A DNA stretch of 64,000 nucleotides from Rhizobium redzepovicii (lineage in GTDB: Bacteria; Pseudomonadota; Alphaproteobacteria; Rhizobiales; Rhizobiaceae), in assembly GCF_019793435.1 (NCBI RefSeq), contig NZ_JAILYH010000012.1, positions 62,001 to 126,000 on the forward strand, in the 5' to 3' direction. Position numbers and translations under genes: made by a program. Within the stretch, counting starts at the first letter, position 1. The number at the start of each line of letters is the position of its first letter. Below, piece after piece: positions 8,946 to 17,803 of the stretch. The notes beneath the pieces were generated by a model, which saw only the letters and a program-made list of their open reading frames with translations, did no database searches and was not told where the DNA came from.

Positions 8946-9041
8946 GTCGTCCTCAATAGGCTGGTGGAGGGCCCCAGGGCTGTTCGCCCATGTTGCTAAC
9001 GCCGCGGCTTATGCACGGGCAGCCGATCGCAATCAAGAGGT

Positions 9042-9440
9042 TCAGGCAGCGTGATGCTGTATCAGATCGAAGCTGTTGCCGTAGGGATCGGCAAACACCG
9101 CGACCGTGCCGTAAACCTCATGCCGCGGCTCCTCCAGAAAGCGCACGCCGGCGGCGCGCATTGCGGCATGGTCGCGGGCGAAATCGTCGGTCTTCAGGAA
9201 GAAGCTGACCCGGCCGCCTGTCTGGTTACCGATCGCCGCCCGTTGCGTGTCGTTTGCGGCCTGCGCCAGCAGAAAGGCTCCGCCATCTCCTCCTCTGGGC
9301 TTCACCACCACCCAGCGCTTGCCCTCCGGCTGCGGCTCGTCCTGAAGGCAATCGAAACCAAGGGCGCCGCAGTAGAATGCCTTGGCGCGGTCGTAGTCGT
9401 CGACGACGAGGGTGACGAGGAAAAGCGACTGGGTCGTCAT
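9042..9440 (-). CDS. VOC-family protein (glyoxalase/bleomycin-resistance fold)
   Basis: 132 aa from ATG 9440, which has GGGAG 7 nt upstream; the frame extends back to 9485 without a good ribosome site. It reads as a small VOC domain: LVTLVVDDYDRAKAFYCGALGF at the start and AVFADPYGNSFDLIQ at the end, the usual positions of metal ligands in glyoxalase I-like proteins. The reaction is unknown; the subfamily often annotated as glyoxalase or extradiol dioxygenase is diverse. It is divergent from the secreted peptidase gene, with a palindrome in the shared upstream region. Confidence 0.85.
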   Translation of the reverse strand: MTTQSLFLVTLVVDDYDRAKAFYCGALGFDCLQDEPQPEGKRWVVVKPRGGDGGAFLLAQAANDTQRAAIGNQTGGRVSFFLKTDDFARDHAAMRAAGVRFLEEPRHEVYGTVAVFADPYGNSFDLIQHHAA

Positions 9441-9520
9441 GTCATATCTCCCGATTGAGATGTTTATTCCAGGCTGGATCGGCAATGTCCGTTATTTTAA
9501 GCCGAAGTGATCAAGTCCGT

Positions 9521-9536
9521 TACTCACAATTGAGTA
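9521..9536. promoter_or_regulatory. Candidate operator: inverted repeat TACTCA-N4-TGAGTA
   Basis: A perfect 6-bp inverted repeat with a 4-nt spacer lies in the 187-nt region between the divergent VOC gene and the M15-type peptidase gene, followed directly by AT-rich TATAAAAT that could be a -10 element for the plus strand. The octamer GTCCGTTA occurs just before it and again 29 nt upstream. This suggests a binding site for a dimeric regulator, but no regulator gene is adjacent and the protein is unknown. Confidence 0.35.
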
Positions 9537-9627
9537 TAAAATTTCACAGAAAAGCTTTTATTGAACTGAAAATCCTCGACCGCGCAGGGGCGTGCGATGG
9601 CCGCCCTGTCAACCGCCAGGAGGAACC

Positions 9628-10056
9628 ATGCAGACCGCCAGTTTGCTCGCCATGGCAGGCCTTTTCGCCCTACAATCCGCAACCAGCGCCGTCGGTCAAG
9701 ACAGCAAACGGCCGGTCATTCATCTTCCCAAGCAGGAGGCACGCCCAGCCTACACCGTCCAGACCGTCAGTGTCCGCACCGGCTGTTTTCCCGCGCGTCT
9801 TCAGGCGGTGCTGTCGCATATCGCCGCAAAAACCGGACGCCGGCCGATGATCACCTCCGGCCTCCGGGCGCATCCCCGCCGCCATGGCTCCCTGCATGGA
9901 AAATGCCTGGCGGCCGATATCAGGATGCCGGGCCTGTCGGAACGCACCATCATCGCAGCCGCCAGGAGCGCGCCCGGCATCGGCGGCATCGGCACCTATT
10001 GCAACGGCATCGTTCATGTCGATGTCGGACCGCAGCGGCGATGGGTGGATTGCTAG
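9628..10056 (+). CDS. Secreted M15-type (DUF882/Peptidase_M15_3-like) murein peptidase-like protein
   Basis: 142 aa from ATG 9628, which has a strong AGGAGG 4 nt upstream; the frame is open from 9592 but without a site. The first about 22 residues are a Sec signal peptide. The mature part contains SGLRAHPRR-x-HGSLHGKCLAADIR and a terminal GIVHVDVG, matching the HxxxxxxD and H-x-D zinc-ligand pattern of D-Ala-D-Ala carboxypeptidase-like M15 peptidases. Two cysteines (in RTGCFP and TYCNG) could form a disulfide. It likely acts on peptidoglycan in the periplasm; this is inferred from the fold signature. It converges with murJ, with 12 nt between their ends. Confidence 0.78.
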   Translation: MQTASLLAMAGLFALQSATSAVGQDSKRPVIHLPKQEARPAYTVQTVSVRTGCFPARLQAVLSHIAAKTGRRPMITSGLRAHPRRHGSLHGKCLAADIRMPGLSERTIIAAARSAPGIGGIGTYCNGIVHVDVGPQRRWVDC

Positions 10057-10068
10057 ACCTTGACGGCG

Positions 10069-11649
10069 CTACGCATCCTCCGCCGCCGCCGGCTTGCGGT
10101 TCAGATTGCGGCGGATCATGCCGAGATCGGCGCCGCCGATCAGGAAGGCGGCGGCGAAATAGACCAGCATGGAAATCGCGATCAGCAGCCCCAGCGTGCC
10201 GATCTTGGTTAGAAGCGGCGAGCCGGAGGCGAGCCAGGGTGCGAAATACTGCTTGAGAAAGACGATGGCCGCCCCCATGACCGCCGCCGCGACGATCAGC
10301 AGGGCGGTGCGTTTTGCCAGCGCCCATTCCCATGTCAGATGGCCGCGGCGCAACAGCGTGGTGAACAGCAACACGGTGCTGATCCAGCCGGCAGTGGCTT
10401 CGGCCACGGCGATGCCGGGCGCGCCCATAAAGGGAAAGAGGGTGAGCGCCGTGGCGCAGTTGGTGGCAACGGCGATCGCCGAAAAGCGCATCGGCGTCTT
10501 GGTGTCCTCGCGCGCGTAGAAGCCCGGCTGCAGCGCCTTGATCAGCACGAAGGCCGGCAGGCCGATGCCGTAGATCGCCAGGATCGCGCCGACGACGGCG
10601 GTGTTTTCCTGATGGAAGGCGCCGCGCTCGTAAAGCACGCGGATGATCTCGTCGGAGAGGATCCACAGCGCGAATGCGGCAGGGATCGTCAGGAACAGCA
10701 CGAATTCGATCGAGCGGTTCTGCAGGTTTCCGGCTTCGCGCAGATTGCCGCCCTTCAGCGCCCGGGCAAGTTCCGGCAGCAGCACCACGCCGACGGCGAC
10801 GCCGACGACGCCGAGCGGCAGCTGATAGATCCGGTCGGCATATTGCAGGGCTGCGATCGCGCCGTCGCGGGAGGAGGCGATTGCCTGGCCGATCAACTGG
10901 TTGATCTGGGTGATGCCGCCGGTCACGGCGGCCGGCACCGCAAGGATCAGCAGCCGCTTGACGTTCGGCGTCATCTTCGGGAAGCGGAAGCCGATGCTCA
11001 TGCCGGCCGCAAGCACGCCGATATAGACGACGGCGAGCTGCAGCACGCCGGCGGCAAGAACACCCCAGGAGAGATACCAGGCCGTCGCCAGCGGATCGGC
11101 GCCGGTATAGAGTGCATAAAACAGCGCCCCGATCATCACCACGTTGAGGAAAACCGGCGCGATAGCGGCGGCGAAGAAATGATGCAGCGAATTCAGCATG
11201 CCGCTCATCATCGCCGTCAGCGACATGCACATCAGATAGGGAAACATCACCGCCGCCATGCGGATGGTGATCGAGAACTTGTCGGGATCGTCGGCAAAAC
11301 CCGGCGCGATGACGAAGCGCACCAAAAGCGGCATGGCAAGCTCCATCACGATGGTGATGAGGAGCAGCACTGAAAACAGCACGCCGAAGACTTCCTCGGA
11401 AAAGCGCTTGGCCCCTTCCGTGCCGTTCGCTTCGATCTCCTTGGCAAAAAGCGGTACGAAGGCGGCGTTGAAGGCGCCCTCGGCAAACAGCCGGCGAAAC
11501 AGGTTCGGGAAGCGGAAGGCGGCGTAGAAGACGTCGGCCATCGGTCCGGTGCCGAGTGCGGCTGCCATCAGCGTTTCGCGGGCGAAACCGAAGATGCGGC
11601 TGCCGAGGGTGGCGCCGCCGACGGTTGCGAATTTCTTGACGAGGCTCAT
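10069..11649 (-). CDS. murJ: Lipid II flippase MurJ (MviN)
   Basis: 526 aa polytopic membrane protein with about 14 hydrophobic segments. The family signature is at the N-terminus (GSRIFGFARETLMAAALG) with DVFYAAFRFPNLFRRLFAEGAFNAAFVPL shortly after, in the MviN/MurJ style of the MOP superfamily. It translocates lipid-linked peptidoglycan precursor across the inner membrane. The start ATG at 11649 lies 10 nt downstream of the glnD stop; the glnD-murJ linkage is conserved in rhizobia. Confidence 0.97.
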   Translation of the reverse strand: MSLVKKFATVGGATLGSRIFGFARETLMAAALGTGPMADVFYAAFRFPNLFRRLFAEGAFNAAFVPLFAKEIEANGTEGAKRFSEEVFGVLFSVLLLITIVMELAMPLLVRFVIAPGFADDPDKFSITIRMAAVMFPYLMCMSLTAMMSGMLNSLHHFFAAAIAPVFLNVVMIGALFYALYTGADPLATAWYLSWGVLAAGVLQLAVVYIGVLAAGMSIGFRFPKMTPNVKRLLILAVPAAVTGGITQINQLIGQAIASSRDGAIAALQYADRIYQLPLGVVGVAVGVVLLPELARALKGGNLREAGNLQNRSIEFVLFLTIPAAFALWILSDEIIRVLYERGAFHQENTAVVGAILAIYGIGLPAFVLIKALQPGFYAREDTKTPMRFSAIAVATNCATALTLFPFMGAPGIAVAEATAGWISTVLLFTTLLRRGHLTWEWALAKRTALLIVAAAVMGAAIVFLKQYFAPWLASGSPLLTKIGTLGLLIAISMLVYFAAAFLIGGADLGMIRRNLNRKPAAAEDA

Positions 11650-11659
11650 GCTTGCGGGC

Positions 11660-14566
11660 TCATGCGGGCGAATCGGCTTTCTTTTCGGCTGACGGCGATG
11701 TCCGGGCGGTGGCGGCCGGCGCGATGATGCCGGAGGGCATGCGCTCGCGCAGTTCGTCTTCCTCCTCGGCCATGACTGCCTTCAGCCGGGCGGTGATGTT
11801 GGCGCGCTTGCTGTCGCCGGAGATTTTCTGGCCGACCAGGTCGGTGACGTAGAAGGTGTCGATCACCTTCTCGCCGAAGGTGGTGATGCGGGCCGACTGG
11901 ATGTCGAGCGACAGATCGGAGAGCACGGCGGTGATCTCAGACAAGAGACCCGGCCGGTCGAGGCATTCGACCTCGATGACCGTGAACTTGTTCGACAGGC
12001 TGTTGGTGATGTTAACCGACGGCGGAATGACGAAGGCCTTGCTCTTCTTGCGGTTGCGCGCCCGCGTGGCGATGACCTCGGGCAGCCGCTTGCGGCCGGA
12101 CAGCACGTCCTCGATCATCCGTCCGATCGTCGCGGCCCGGCGCAGCTCGTCGGCATCGTCGGTAAATTCGCGGCTGACATGGATGGTGTCGAGCGCCCGA
12201 CCGTCCGACGTCGTGAAGATCTGCGCGTCGACGATGTTGGCGCCGGCCGCAGCACAGGCGCCGGCGATAACGGCGAGCAGCCGCGGATGGTCGGGCGACA
12301 GCACGGTGATTTCGGTGATCGCGTGGAAACTGTCGGTGCGCACCGTGGTGGCGAGCGCCTGGCCGGCTTTGTCGGCCTGGCGGATGAAATGGGCGTGACG
12401 GATCTGGTCTTCCAGCGGCACCGAGAGCAGATAGGGCTGGTAGTGCAGCTTGGTATAGGTATTGCGGTCCTTCTGGCTCCAGTCGGCAAGGGCCGCATGC
12501 AGCGCCTCGGCGGCGGCATTGGCGCGCTCTTTGCGGGAGACTTCCGAAAAACCGCCGGCCAGCAGCAGCTCGGTTTCATAATAGAGCGTGCGCAGAAGCT
12601 GGCCTTTCCAGCCGTTCCAGACGCCGGGGCCGACGGCGCGGATATCGCAGATCGTCAGGATCAGCAGCATCTTCAGCCGGTCGAGCGACTGCACCCGGTC
12701 GGCAAAATCGGTGATCGTCTTGCGGTCGGTGAGGTCGCGGGTCTGCGCCACCATCGACATCGTCAGATGTTCCTCGATCAGCCAAACGACGATTTCCGTC
12801 TGCTTCTGCGACAGGCCGAAGCGGCCGCAGAGCTTGCGGGCGACGCGGGCGCCGGCAATCGAATGATCCTCCAGGCGGCCCTTGGCGATATCATGCAGGA
12901 GAACCGCGACATAGAGCGCCTCGCGGTCTTCGATGCCTGAGAACAGCTTGTTGGCGAGCGGATGCAGATCTTCGGCGCGTGCCTGATCGATCTCGGAGAG
13001 AACGTCGACGGTGCGGATCAGATGTTCGTCGACCGTATAGTGGTGATACATGTTAAACTGCATCATCGCGACGATCTTGCCGAATTCGGGGATGAAGCGG
13101 CCAAGCACGCCGGCCTCGTTCATCCGCCGCAGGATCAGCGCCGGATCGCGCTTCGAAGTCAGGATCGACATGAACAGCCGGTTCGCCTCGTCGTTTTCCC
13201 TGAGCCGGTTGTCGATCAGGGCAAGCGAGCGAGTGACGCGTTTCAGCGCGTCCGGATGGAATTCCAGCCCGTTGATGTCGGCGACGTGGAAGAGCCGGAG
13301 GATGCTGACGGGATCGCGCTTGAACACCTCGGCGTCGGCAAGCGCGATGCGGCCGCGGTCCTCGACGAATTCGACGCTGCCGGCGATCTTGCGGTTGCGA
13401 TGGGTGAAGCGGCTGATGACGCCGGTCAGGCCCGGGATCGACTTCGCCTGCTGGTCTTCAAGCGCAGCGCAGAGGATGCGCGTGAGATCGCCGACATCCT
13501 TGGCGACGAGGAAATAGTGCTTCATGAAGCGCTCGACGGCCGAAAGGCCGGGGCGGGTGTGATAGCCGAATGCTTCGGCGATTTCGCGCTGGATGTCGAA
13601 GGACAGGCGCTCCTCGGCCTTGCCTGTCAGGAAGTGCATATGGCAGCGTACCGCCCAGAGAAAATCGTCGGCTTTCTCGAGCAGGCGGTATTCGTGCTTC
13701 GACAAGACGCCGAGCTTGACCAGCTCGGCCTGGTCGCGCACGTGATAATAATATTTCGAGATCCAGAACAGCGTGTGCAGGTCGCGAAGCCCGCCCTTGC
13801 CTTCCTTGACGTTCGGCTCGACGAGATAGCGTGTATCGCCTGCCTTGCGGTGGCGCTCGTCGCGCTCGGCAAGCTTGGCGGCGATGAACTCAGGGCCGGT
13901 ACCGGTGACGATTTCCTTGTCGAAGCGGGTCTCGAGTTCGGTTTCCAGCCGCTGCAGGCCGCAGATGTAGCGCATTTCCAGGATGGCGGTGCGGATCGTC
14001 ATGTCGGACTTGGAAAGCGCGATGCATTCTTCCACCGTACGGGTGGCGTGGCCGACCTTGAAGCCCATGTCCCAGAGCACGTAGAGCATGAACTCGACGG
14101 CCTTGTGCGTCTCCTCGGTCGGGCGCGGCGGGAAGAGGAAGAGCAGGTCTATATCGGAGCCCGGCGCCAGCGTGTCGCGGCCGTAGCCGCCGACGGCGGT
14201 GACCGCAAACTTGTCCTTCTGCTGCGGAAAGATATGGGCGGTGGCGAAATTGTAGAGGACGGTGATGATCTGGTCCTGCAGCCAGGAAATCCGGTAGGCG
14301 CAATTCAGCCCGCCGCCGTCGGCCATAAGTGCGGCCCGCGCCTTCTGCCGGCCTTCCGTGCTCGCCTTCTTGAGCACCGCAAGCAGGTCGGCGCGCAGCA
14401 CGTCGGGCCGGTTGCGGTTGGCCTCGGCAACGGCGTCGCACTGCTTCTGCAACAACTCGACGTCGAGAATATGGGAAAAATCAAGCTCGCGCATCGCTGT
14501 CGCCGGGGCGGTTTCCTGTTCATGCCGGGCGGCCGCATCCGGGCTCGCCTCGTGTTTCGTCCGCAT
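11660..14566 (-). CDS. glnD: [Protein-PII] uridylyltransferase / uridylyl-removing enzyme GlnD
   Basis: 968 aa, the expected size for rhizobial GlnD. Domains in order: a nucleotidyltransferase domain with GGYGRDTLAPGSDIDLL (residues 126-142); an HD hydrolase domain with LHDIAKGRLEDHS and the HHYTVDEHLI region (about 480-620); and two C-terminal ACT domains (about 715-800 and 835-920). It senses glutamine and uridylylates or deuridylylates the PII proteins GlnB/GlnK, the top of the Ntr cascade that works with sigma-54, also encoded in this window. It is upstream of murJ on the same strand. Confidence 0.98.
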   Translation of the reverse strand: MRTKHEASPDAAARHEQETAPATAMRELDFSHILDVELLQKQCDAVAEANRNRPDVLRADLLAVLKKASTEGRQKARAALMADGGGLNCAYRISWLQDQIITVLYNFATAHIFPQQKDKFAVTAVGGYGRDTLAPGSDIDLLFLFPPRPTEETHKAVEFMLYVLWDMGFKVGHATRTVEECIALSKSDMTIRTAILEMRYICGLQRLETELETRFDKEIVTGTGPEFIAAKLAERDERHRKAGDTRYLVEPNVKEGKGGLRDLHTLFWISKYYYHVRDQAELVKLGVLSKHEYRLLEKADDFLWAVRCHMHFLTGKAEERLSFDIQREIAEAFGYHTRPGLSAVERFMKHYFLVAKDVGDLTRILCAALEDQQAKSIPGLTGVISRFTHRNRKIAGSVEFVEDRGRIALADAEVFKRDPVSILRLFHVADINGLEFHPDALKRVTRSLALIDNRLRENDEANRLFMSILTSKRDPALILRRMNEAGVLGRFIPEFGKIVAMMQFNMYHHYTVDEHLIRTVDVLSEIDQARAEDLHPLANKLFSGIEDREALYVAVLLHDIAKGRLEDHSIAGARVARKLCGRFGLSQKQTEIVVWLIEEHLTMSMVAQTRDLTDRKTITDFADRVQSLDRLKMLLILTICDIRAVGPGVWNGWKGQLLRTLYYETELLLAGGFSEVSRKERANAAAEALHAALADWSQKDRNTYTKLHYQPYLLSVPLEDQIRHAHFIRQADKAGQALATTVRTDSFHAITEITVLSPDHPRLLAVIAGACAAAGANIVDAQIFTTSDGRALDTIHVSREFTDDADELRRAATIGRMIEDVLSGRKRLPEVIATRARNRKKSKAFVIPPSVNITNSLSNKFTVIEVECLDRPGLLSEITAVLSDLSLDIQSARITTFGEKVIDTFYVTDLVGQKISGDSKRANITARLKAVMAEEEDELRERMPSGIIAPAATARTSPSAEKKADSPA

Positions 14567-14673
14567 GCGCTATAACCCCTTTATCAGGCGATTGACACGG
14601 GCCCTCATACTGCAAGAACCTTTAAATTTGGCGAAATGGTGTTGGTAAGCCGCGCGACGGCTTTCCTGAAAAC

Positions 14674-14949
14674 TCAGGCGGTGGCCCGCGCATTCAGCAA
14701 ATGCAGCACCTGCCGCGTCTCTCTCATGATCTCCTCAAGCGACTGTCTGTCGCACTCGCGATAGCCGGCCTTGGCGATCGAAGTTCCGAGTTCCGAGATC
14801 ATAGCGCAGCAGCGGGTAATTTTCAGCATGCCGATCGGCGACGTCCAGCCGCGCGCATTGCGATCGGCGTCGGCGCGCCGCATCGTGTCGAGCATGGAGC
14901 AGATGAGCGAGAGGCGCTCCGTTTCGCGTATCAGCTTTTCCATGAACAT
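14674..14949 (-). CDS. Small conserved-looking protein of unknown function
   Basis: 91 aa frame (ATG 14949, or a second ATG two codons in) that fills the gap between mutS and glnD on the same strand. It lies 14 nt after the mutS stop. The protein is predicted helical and rich in Leu, Arg, Met and Glu, with three cysteines and no signal peptide or membrane segment. I do not recognise a family. Position, strand and third-position GC bias support a real gene rather than a shadow frame. Confidence 0.6.
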   Translation of the reverse strand: MFMEKLIRETERLSLICSMLDTMRRADADRNARGWTSPIGMLKITRCCAMISELGTSIAKAGYRECDRQSLEEIMRETRQVLHLLNARATA

Positions 14950-14963
14950 CGCGTGCCGCTGCC

Positions 14964-17690
14964 CTATTTCAATTTTTTCTTGAGGTCGTAAAGCGCGTCC
15001 ATTGCCTCGCGCGGCGTCATATCGTCAAGGCTCATCGCCTTCAGCGTCTCCTCGACCTTGGACGGTCCGCGGGCCGTGTCCTCGCGGCGCACCGCCACCT
15101 GGAAGAGCGGCAGGTCGTCGATCAGTTGGCTCGCCGGGTTCTTGCGGTCGGCATCTTCGAGGCGAGTGAGCACATCGCGGGCCCGCGTCACCACCGAGGC
15201 CGGAAGCCCGGCAAGGCGGGCGACCTGGATGCCGTAAGAGCGGTCGGCCGCGCCCGGGCCGACCTCATGCAGGAAGATGACGTCGCCGTCCCATTCCTTG
15301 ACGCGCATCGTCGCGTTCGATAGCCGGCCCAGCTTTTCCGAAAGCACGGTCAGCTCATGGAAATGCGTGGCGAAGAGGCCGCGGCAGCGGTTGGCCTCGT
15401 GCAGATGCTCGACGGAGGCCCAGGCGATCGACAGGCCGTCGAAGGTGGCGGTGCCGCGGCCGATCTCGTCGAGGATGACGAGCGAACGGTCGCTCGCCTG
15501 GTTGAGGATCGCAGCGGTCTCGACCATCTCGACCATGAAGGTGGAGCGCCCGCGCGCCAGGTCGTCGGACGCGCCGACGCGCGAGAAAAGCCGGTCGACG
15601 ATGCCGATATTGGCTGAGGTCGCCGGCACGAAGGAGCCCATCTGCGCCAGGATCGCTATCAGCGCGTTCTGCCGCAGGAAGGTCGATTTGCCGCCCATGT
15701 TCGGGCCGGTCAACAGCCAGATCGCGCCGTCCTTGTCGCCTGCCTTCGGCGAGAGATCGCAATTATTGGCGACGAAGGGACCGCCCGCCTGCCGCCGCAG
15801 CGCCTGCTCGACGACCGGATGGCGGCCGCCCTCGATGGCAAACATCTTCGAGCTGTCGACCTGCGGACGGCAATAGGCCTGCTCTTCGGCGAGCAGCGCC
15901 AGGCTGGCTGCAACGTCGATGACGGCAAGCGCCCGGGCGCCGGATTTGATCGCCTCGGCTTCCGCAACCACGGCCGCCGTCATCTTCTCGAAGGCGGCAA
16001 GCTCGATCGTCAGCGCCCGATCGGCGGCATTGGCGATGCGGCTTTCGAGATCGGCAAGTTCGGTGGTGGTGAAGCGCATCGCGCTCGCCATCGTCTGGCG
16101 GTGGATGAAGCGGGCCTTGGCTTCGGCCGTGTCCGTCATCGGCGAGGCATTGCCGGCGGTCACCTCGATGAAATAGCCGAGGATGTTGTTGTGCTTGATC
16201 TTCAGCGACCGGATGCCGGTCTCTTCGGCATATTGCAGTTGCAGCCCGGCGATCACCCGGCGCGACTGGTCGCGCAACGCCCGGACCTCATCGAGTTCGG
16301 GGCTGGCGCCGTCGCGCAGGAAGCCGCCGTCGCGCTTCAGCAGCGGCAATTCGTCGGCAAGCGTTTCGGCCAGCAGGGTTTCGAGCGCTGCGGGAAGGGC
16401 CTGCAGCCCGGACAGCGCCTGGCCAAGCTCTTCCGGCAGCATCGCATTGGCAAGCATGGCTGCCACGTCGTTTGCCGCTTGAAGGCCCTGGCGAATGGCT
16501 GACAAATCGCGCGGGCCGCCGCGGTCGAGCGCCAGGCGCGACAGCGCCCGCGGCATGTCCGGCACATGTTTCAGCGTGTCGCGCAGATTGCCGCAGAGCG
16601 AGGGTTCGTCGATCAGGAAGCCGATCGAATCGAGCCGCGCATTGATGCGGGCGGGGTCGGTCAGCGGCGACAACAGCCGCTCGGCCAGAAGCCGCGCGCC
16701 GCCGCCGGTGACGGTGCGGTCGATCGCTTTCAGCAATGAGCCGTTGCGGTCGCCCGACAGCGTGCGGGCCAGTTCCAGATTGGCGCGGGTGGCGGGATCG
16801 ATGAACAGCGTTGACGCCGCACTTTCCCGCTCCGGCTTGCCGAGCGCTGGCCGCTCGGCGATCTGAGTCTTCTCGACATAGGCGACGGCGGCGGCAGCCG
16901 CCGCCAGCTCGGCGCGCGAGAAGGTGCCGAAGCCGTCGAGCGTCGCAACGCCGAAATACCGCGCGATCCGACCTTCGGCGCTGGCGCTGTCGAAGAGCAC
17001 GGCAGGCTGCGGCACGGCGGTGCGACCGAGCACGTCGAACACCGGCTTGAGTTCCGGATCGTGGAAGATCGTCTCGGGCAGGATCAGTTCGCGCGGATCG
17101 ATGCGCAGGATATCGGCAAGCAGTCGCGAGGCTTCGGTTTCGGCCAGCCGGAAGACGCCGGTGGAAATGTCGATCCAGGCAAGCGCCAGCAAAGGTTCGG
17201 CCCCGCCGCGAATGCGGGTCAGCGCCATCAGATAGTTGGATTCCGAGGGCGAAAGCAGCTTTTCTTCGGTGATCGTGCCCGGCGTGACCAGGCGGACGAC
17301 ATCGCGCTTGACGACGGATTTGCCGCCACGCTTTTTCGCTTCGGCCGGATCTTCGACCTGCTCGCAGACGGCGACGCGGAAACCGAGCGAGATCAGTTTC
17401 TGCAGGTAATCGTCGGCCGCATGCACCGGAACGCCGCACATCGGGATATCCTGGCCCATGTGCTGGCCACGCTTCGTCAGCGTGATGCCGAGCGCGCGGG
17501 AGGCTTCCAGCGCATCCTCGAAGAACAGCTCGTAGAAGTCGCCCATGCGATAGAAGAGCAGCGAACCCGGATTGTTCGCCTTGATCTCTATATATTGCTC
17601 CATCATCGGCGTCGCCGAGGCACGACTTTCCGCCGTGGCAAGCTCGGCAGCCGAAAAGGCTTCATTCTCTGTGTCTATTCGTGCGTTCAC
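14964..17690 (-). CDS. mutS: DNA mismatch repair protein MutS
   Basis: 908 aa. The mismatch-recognition domain includes MGDFYELFFEDA (about residues 49-60) with the Phe-x-Glu mismatch contact. The C-terminal ABC ATPase has Walker A GPNMGGKST near residue 660, LARGRSTFMVEM signature and Walker B LVILDEIGRGTATFDG. The start is taken as GTG 17690, because the long N-terminal extension is typical of rhizobial MutS; no good Shine-Dalgarno is visible and ATG 17606 is an alternative. It is divergent from tme, with 113 nt between them. Confidence 0.97.
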   Translation of the reverse strand: MNARIDTENEAFSAAELATAESRASATPMMEQYIEIKANNPGSLLFYRMGDFYELFFEDALEASRALGITLTKRGQHMGQDIPMCGVPVHAADDYLQKLISLGFRVAVCEQVEDPAEAKKRGGKSVVKRDVVRLVTPGTITEEKLLSPSESNYLMALTRIRGGAEPLLALAWIDISTGVFRLAETEASRLLADILRIDPRELILPETIFHDPELKPVFDVLGRTAVPQPAVLFDSASAEGRIARYFGVATLDGFGTFSRAELAAAAAAVAYVEKTQIAERPALGKPERESAASTLFIDPATRANLELARTLSGDRNGSLLKAIDRTVTGGGARLLAERLLSPLTDPARINARLDSIGFLIDEPSLCGNLRDTLKHVPDMPRALSRLALDRGGPRDLSAIRQGLQAANDVAAMLANAMLPEELGQALSGLQALPAALETLLAETLADELPLLKRDGGFLRDGASPELDEVRALRDQSRRVIAGLQLQYAEETGIRSLKIKHNNILGYFIEVTAGNASPMTDTAEAKARFIHRQTMASAMRFTTTELADLESRIANAADRALTIELAAFEKMTAAVVAEAEAIKSGARALAVIDVAASLALLAEEQAYCRPQVDSSKMFAIEGGRHPVVEQALRRQAGGPFVANNCDLSPKAGDKDGAIWLLTGPNMGGKSTFLRQNALIAILAQMGSFVPATSANIGIVDRLFSRVGASDDLARGRSTFMVEMVETAAILNQASDRSLVILDEIGRGTATFDGLSIAWASVEHLHEANRCRGLFATHFHELTVLSEKLGRLSNATMRVKEWDGDVIFLHEVGPGAADRSYGIQVARLAGLPASVVTRARDVLTRLEDADRKNPASQLIDDLPLFQVAVRREDTARGPSKVEETLKAMSLDDMTPREAMDALYDLKKKLK

Positions 17691-17803
17691 GGAGGTGCAG
17701 TTTTTCCCAAAAAAACAGGTGCCAACCCTATCCGCGCGCCGCTATAGATGACAACAGCATTTGAGGAAGAGCGAAGCGTCGCCCACAGGACGTTGGAGGA
17801 TTT

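Noticed and set aside
12962..14575. Plus-strand 537-codon open frame opposite glnD
   Set aside because: Antisense artefact of GlnD codon bias; composition lacks normal protein features.
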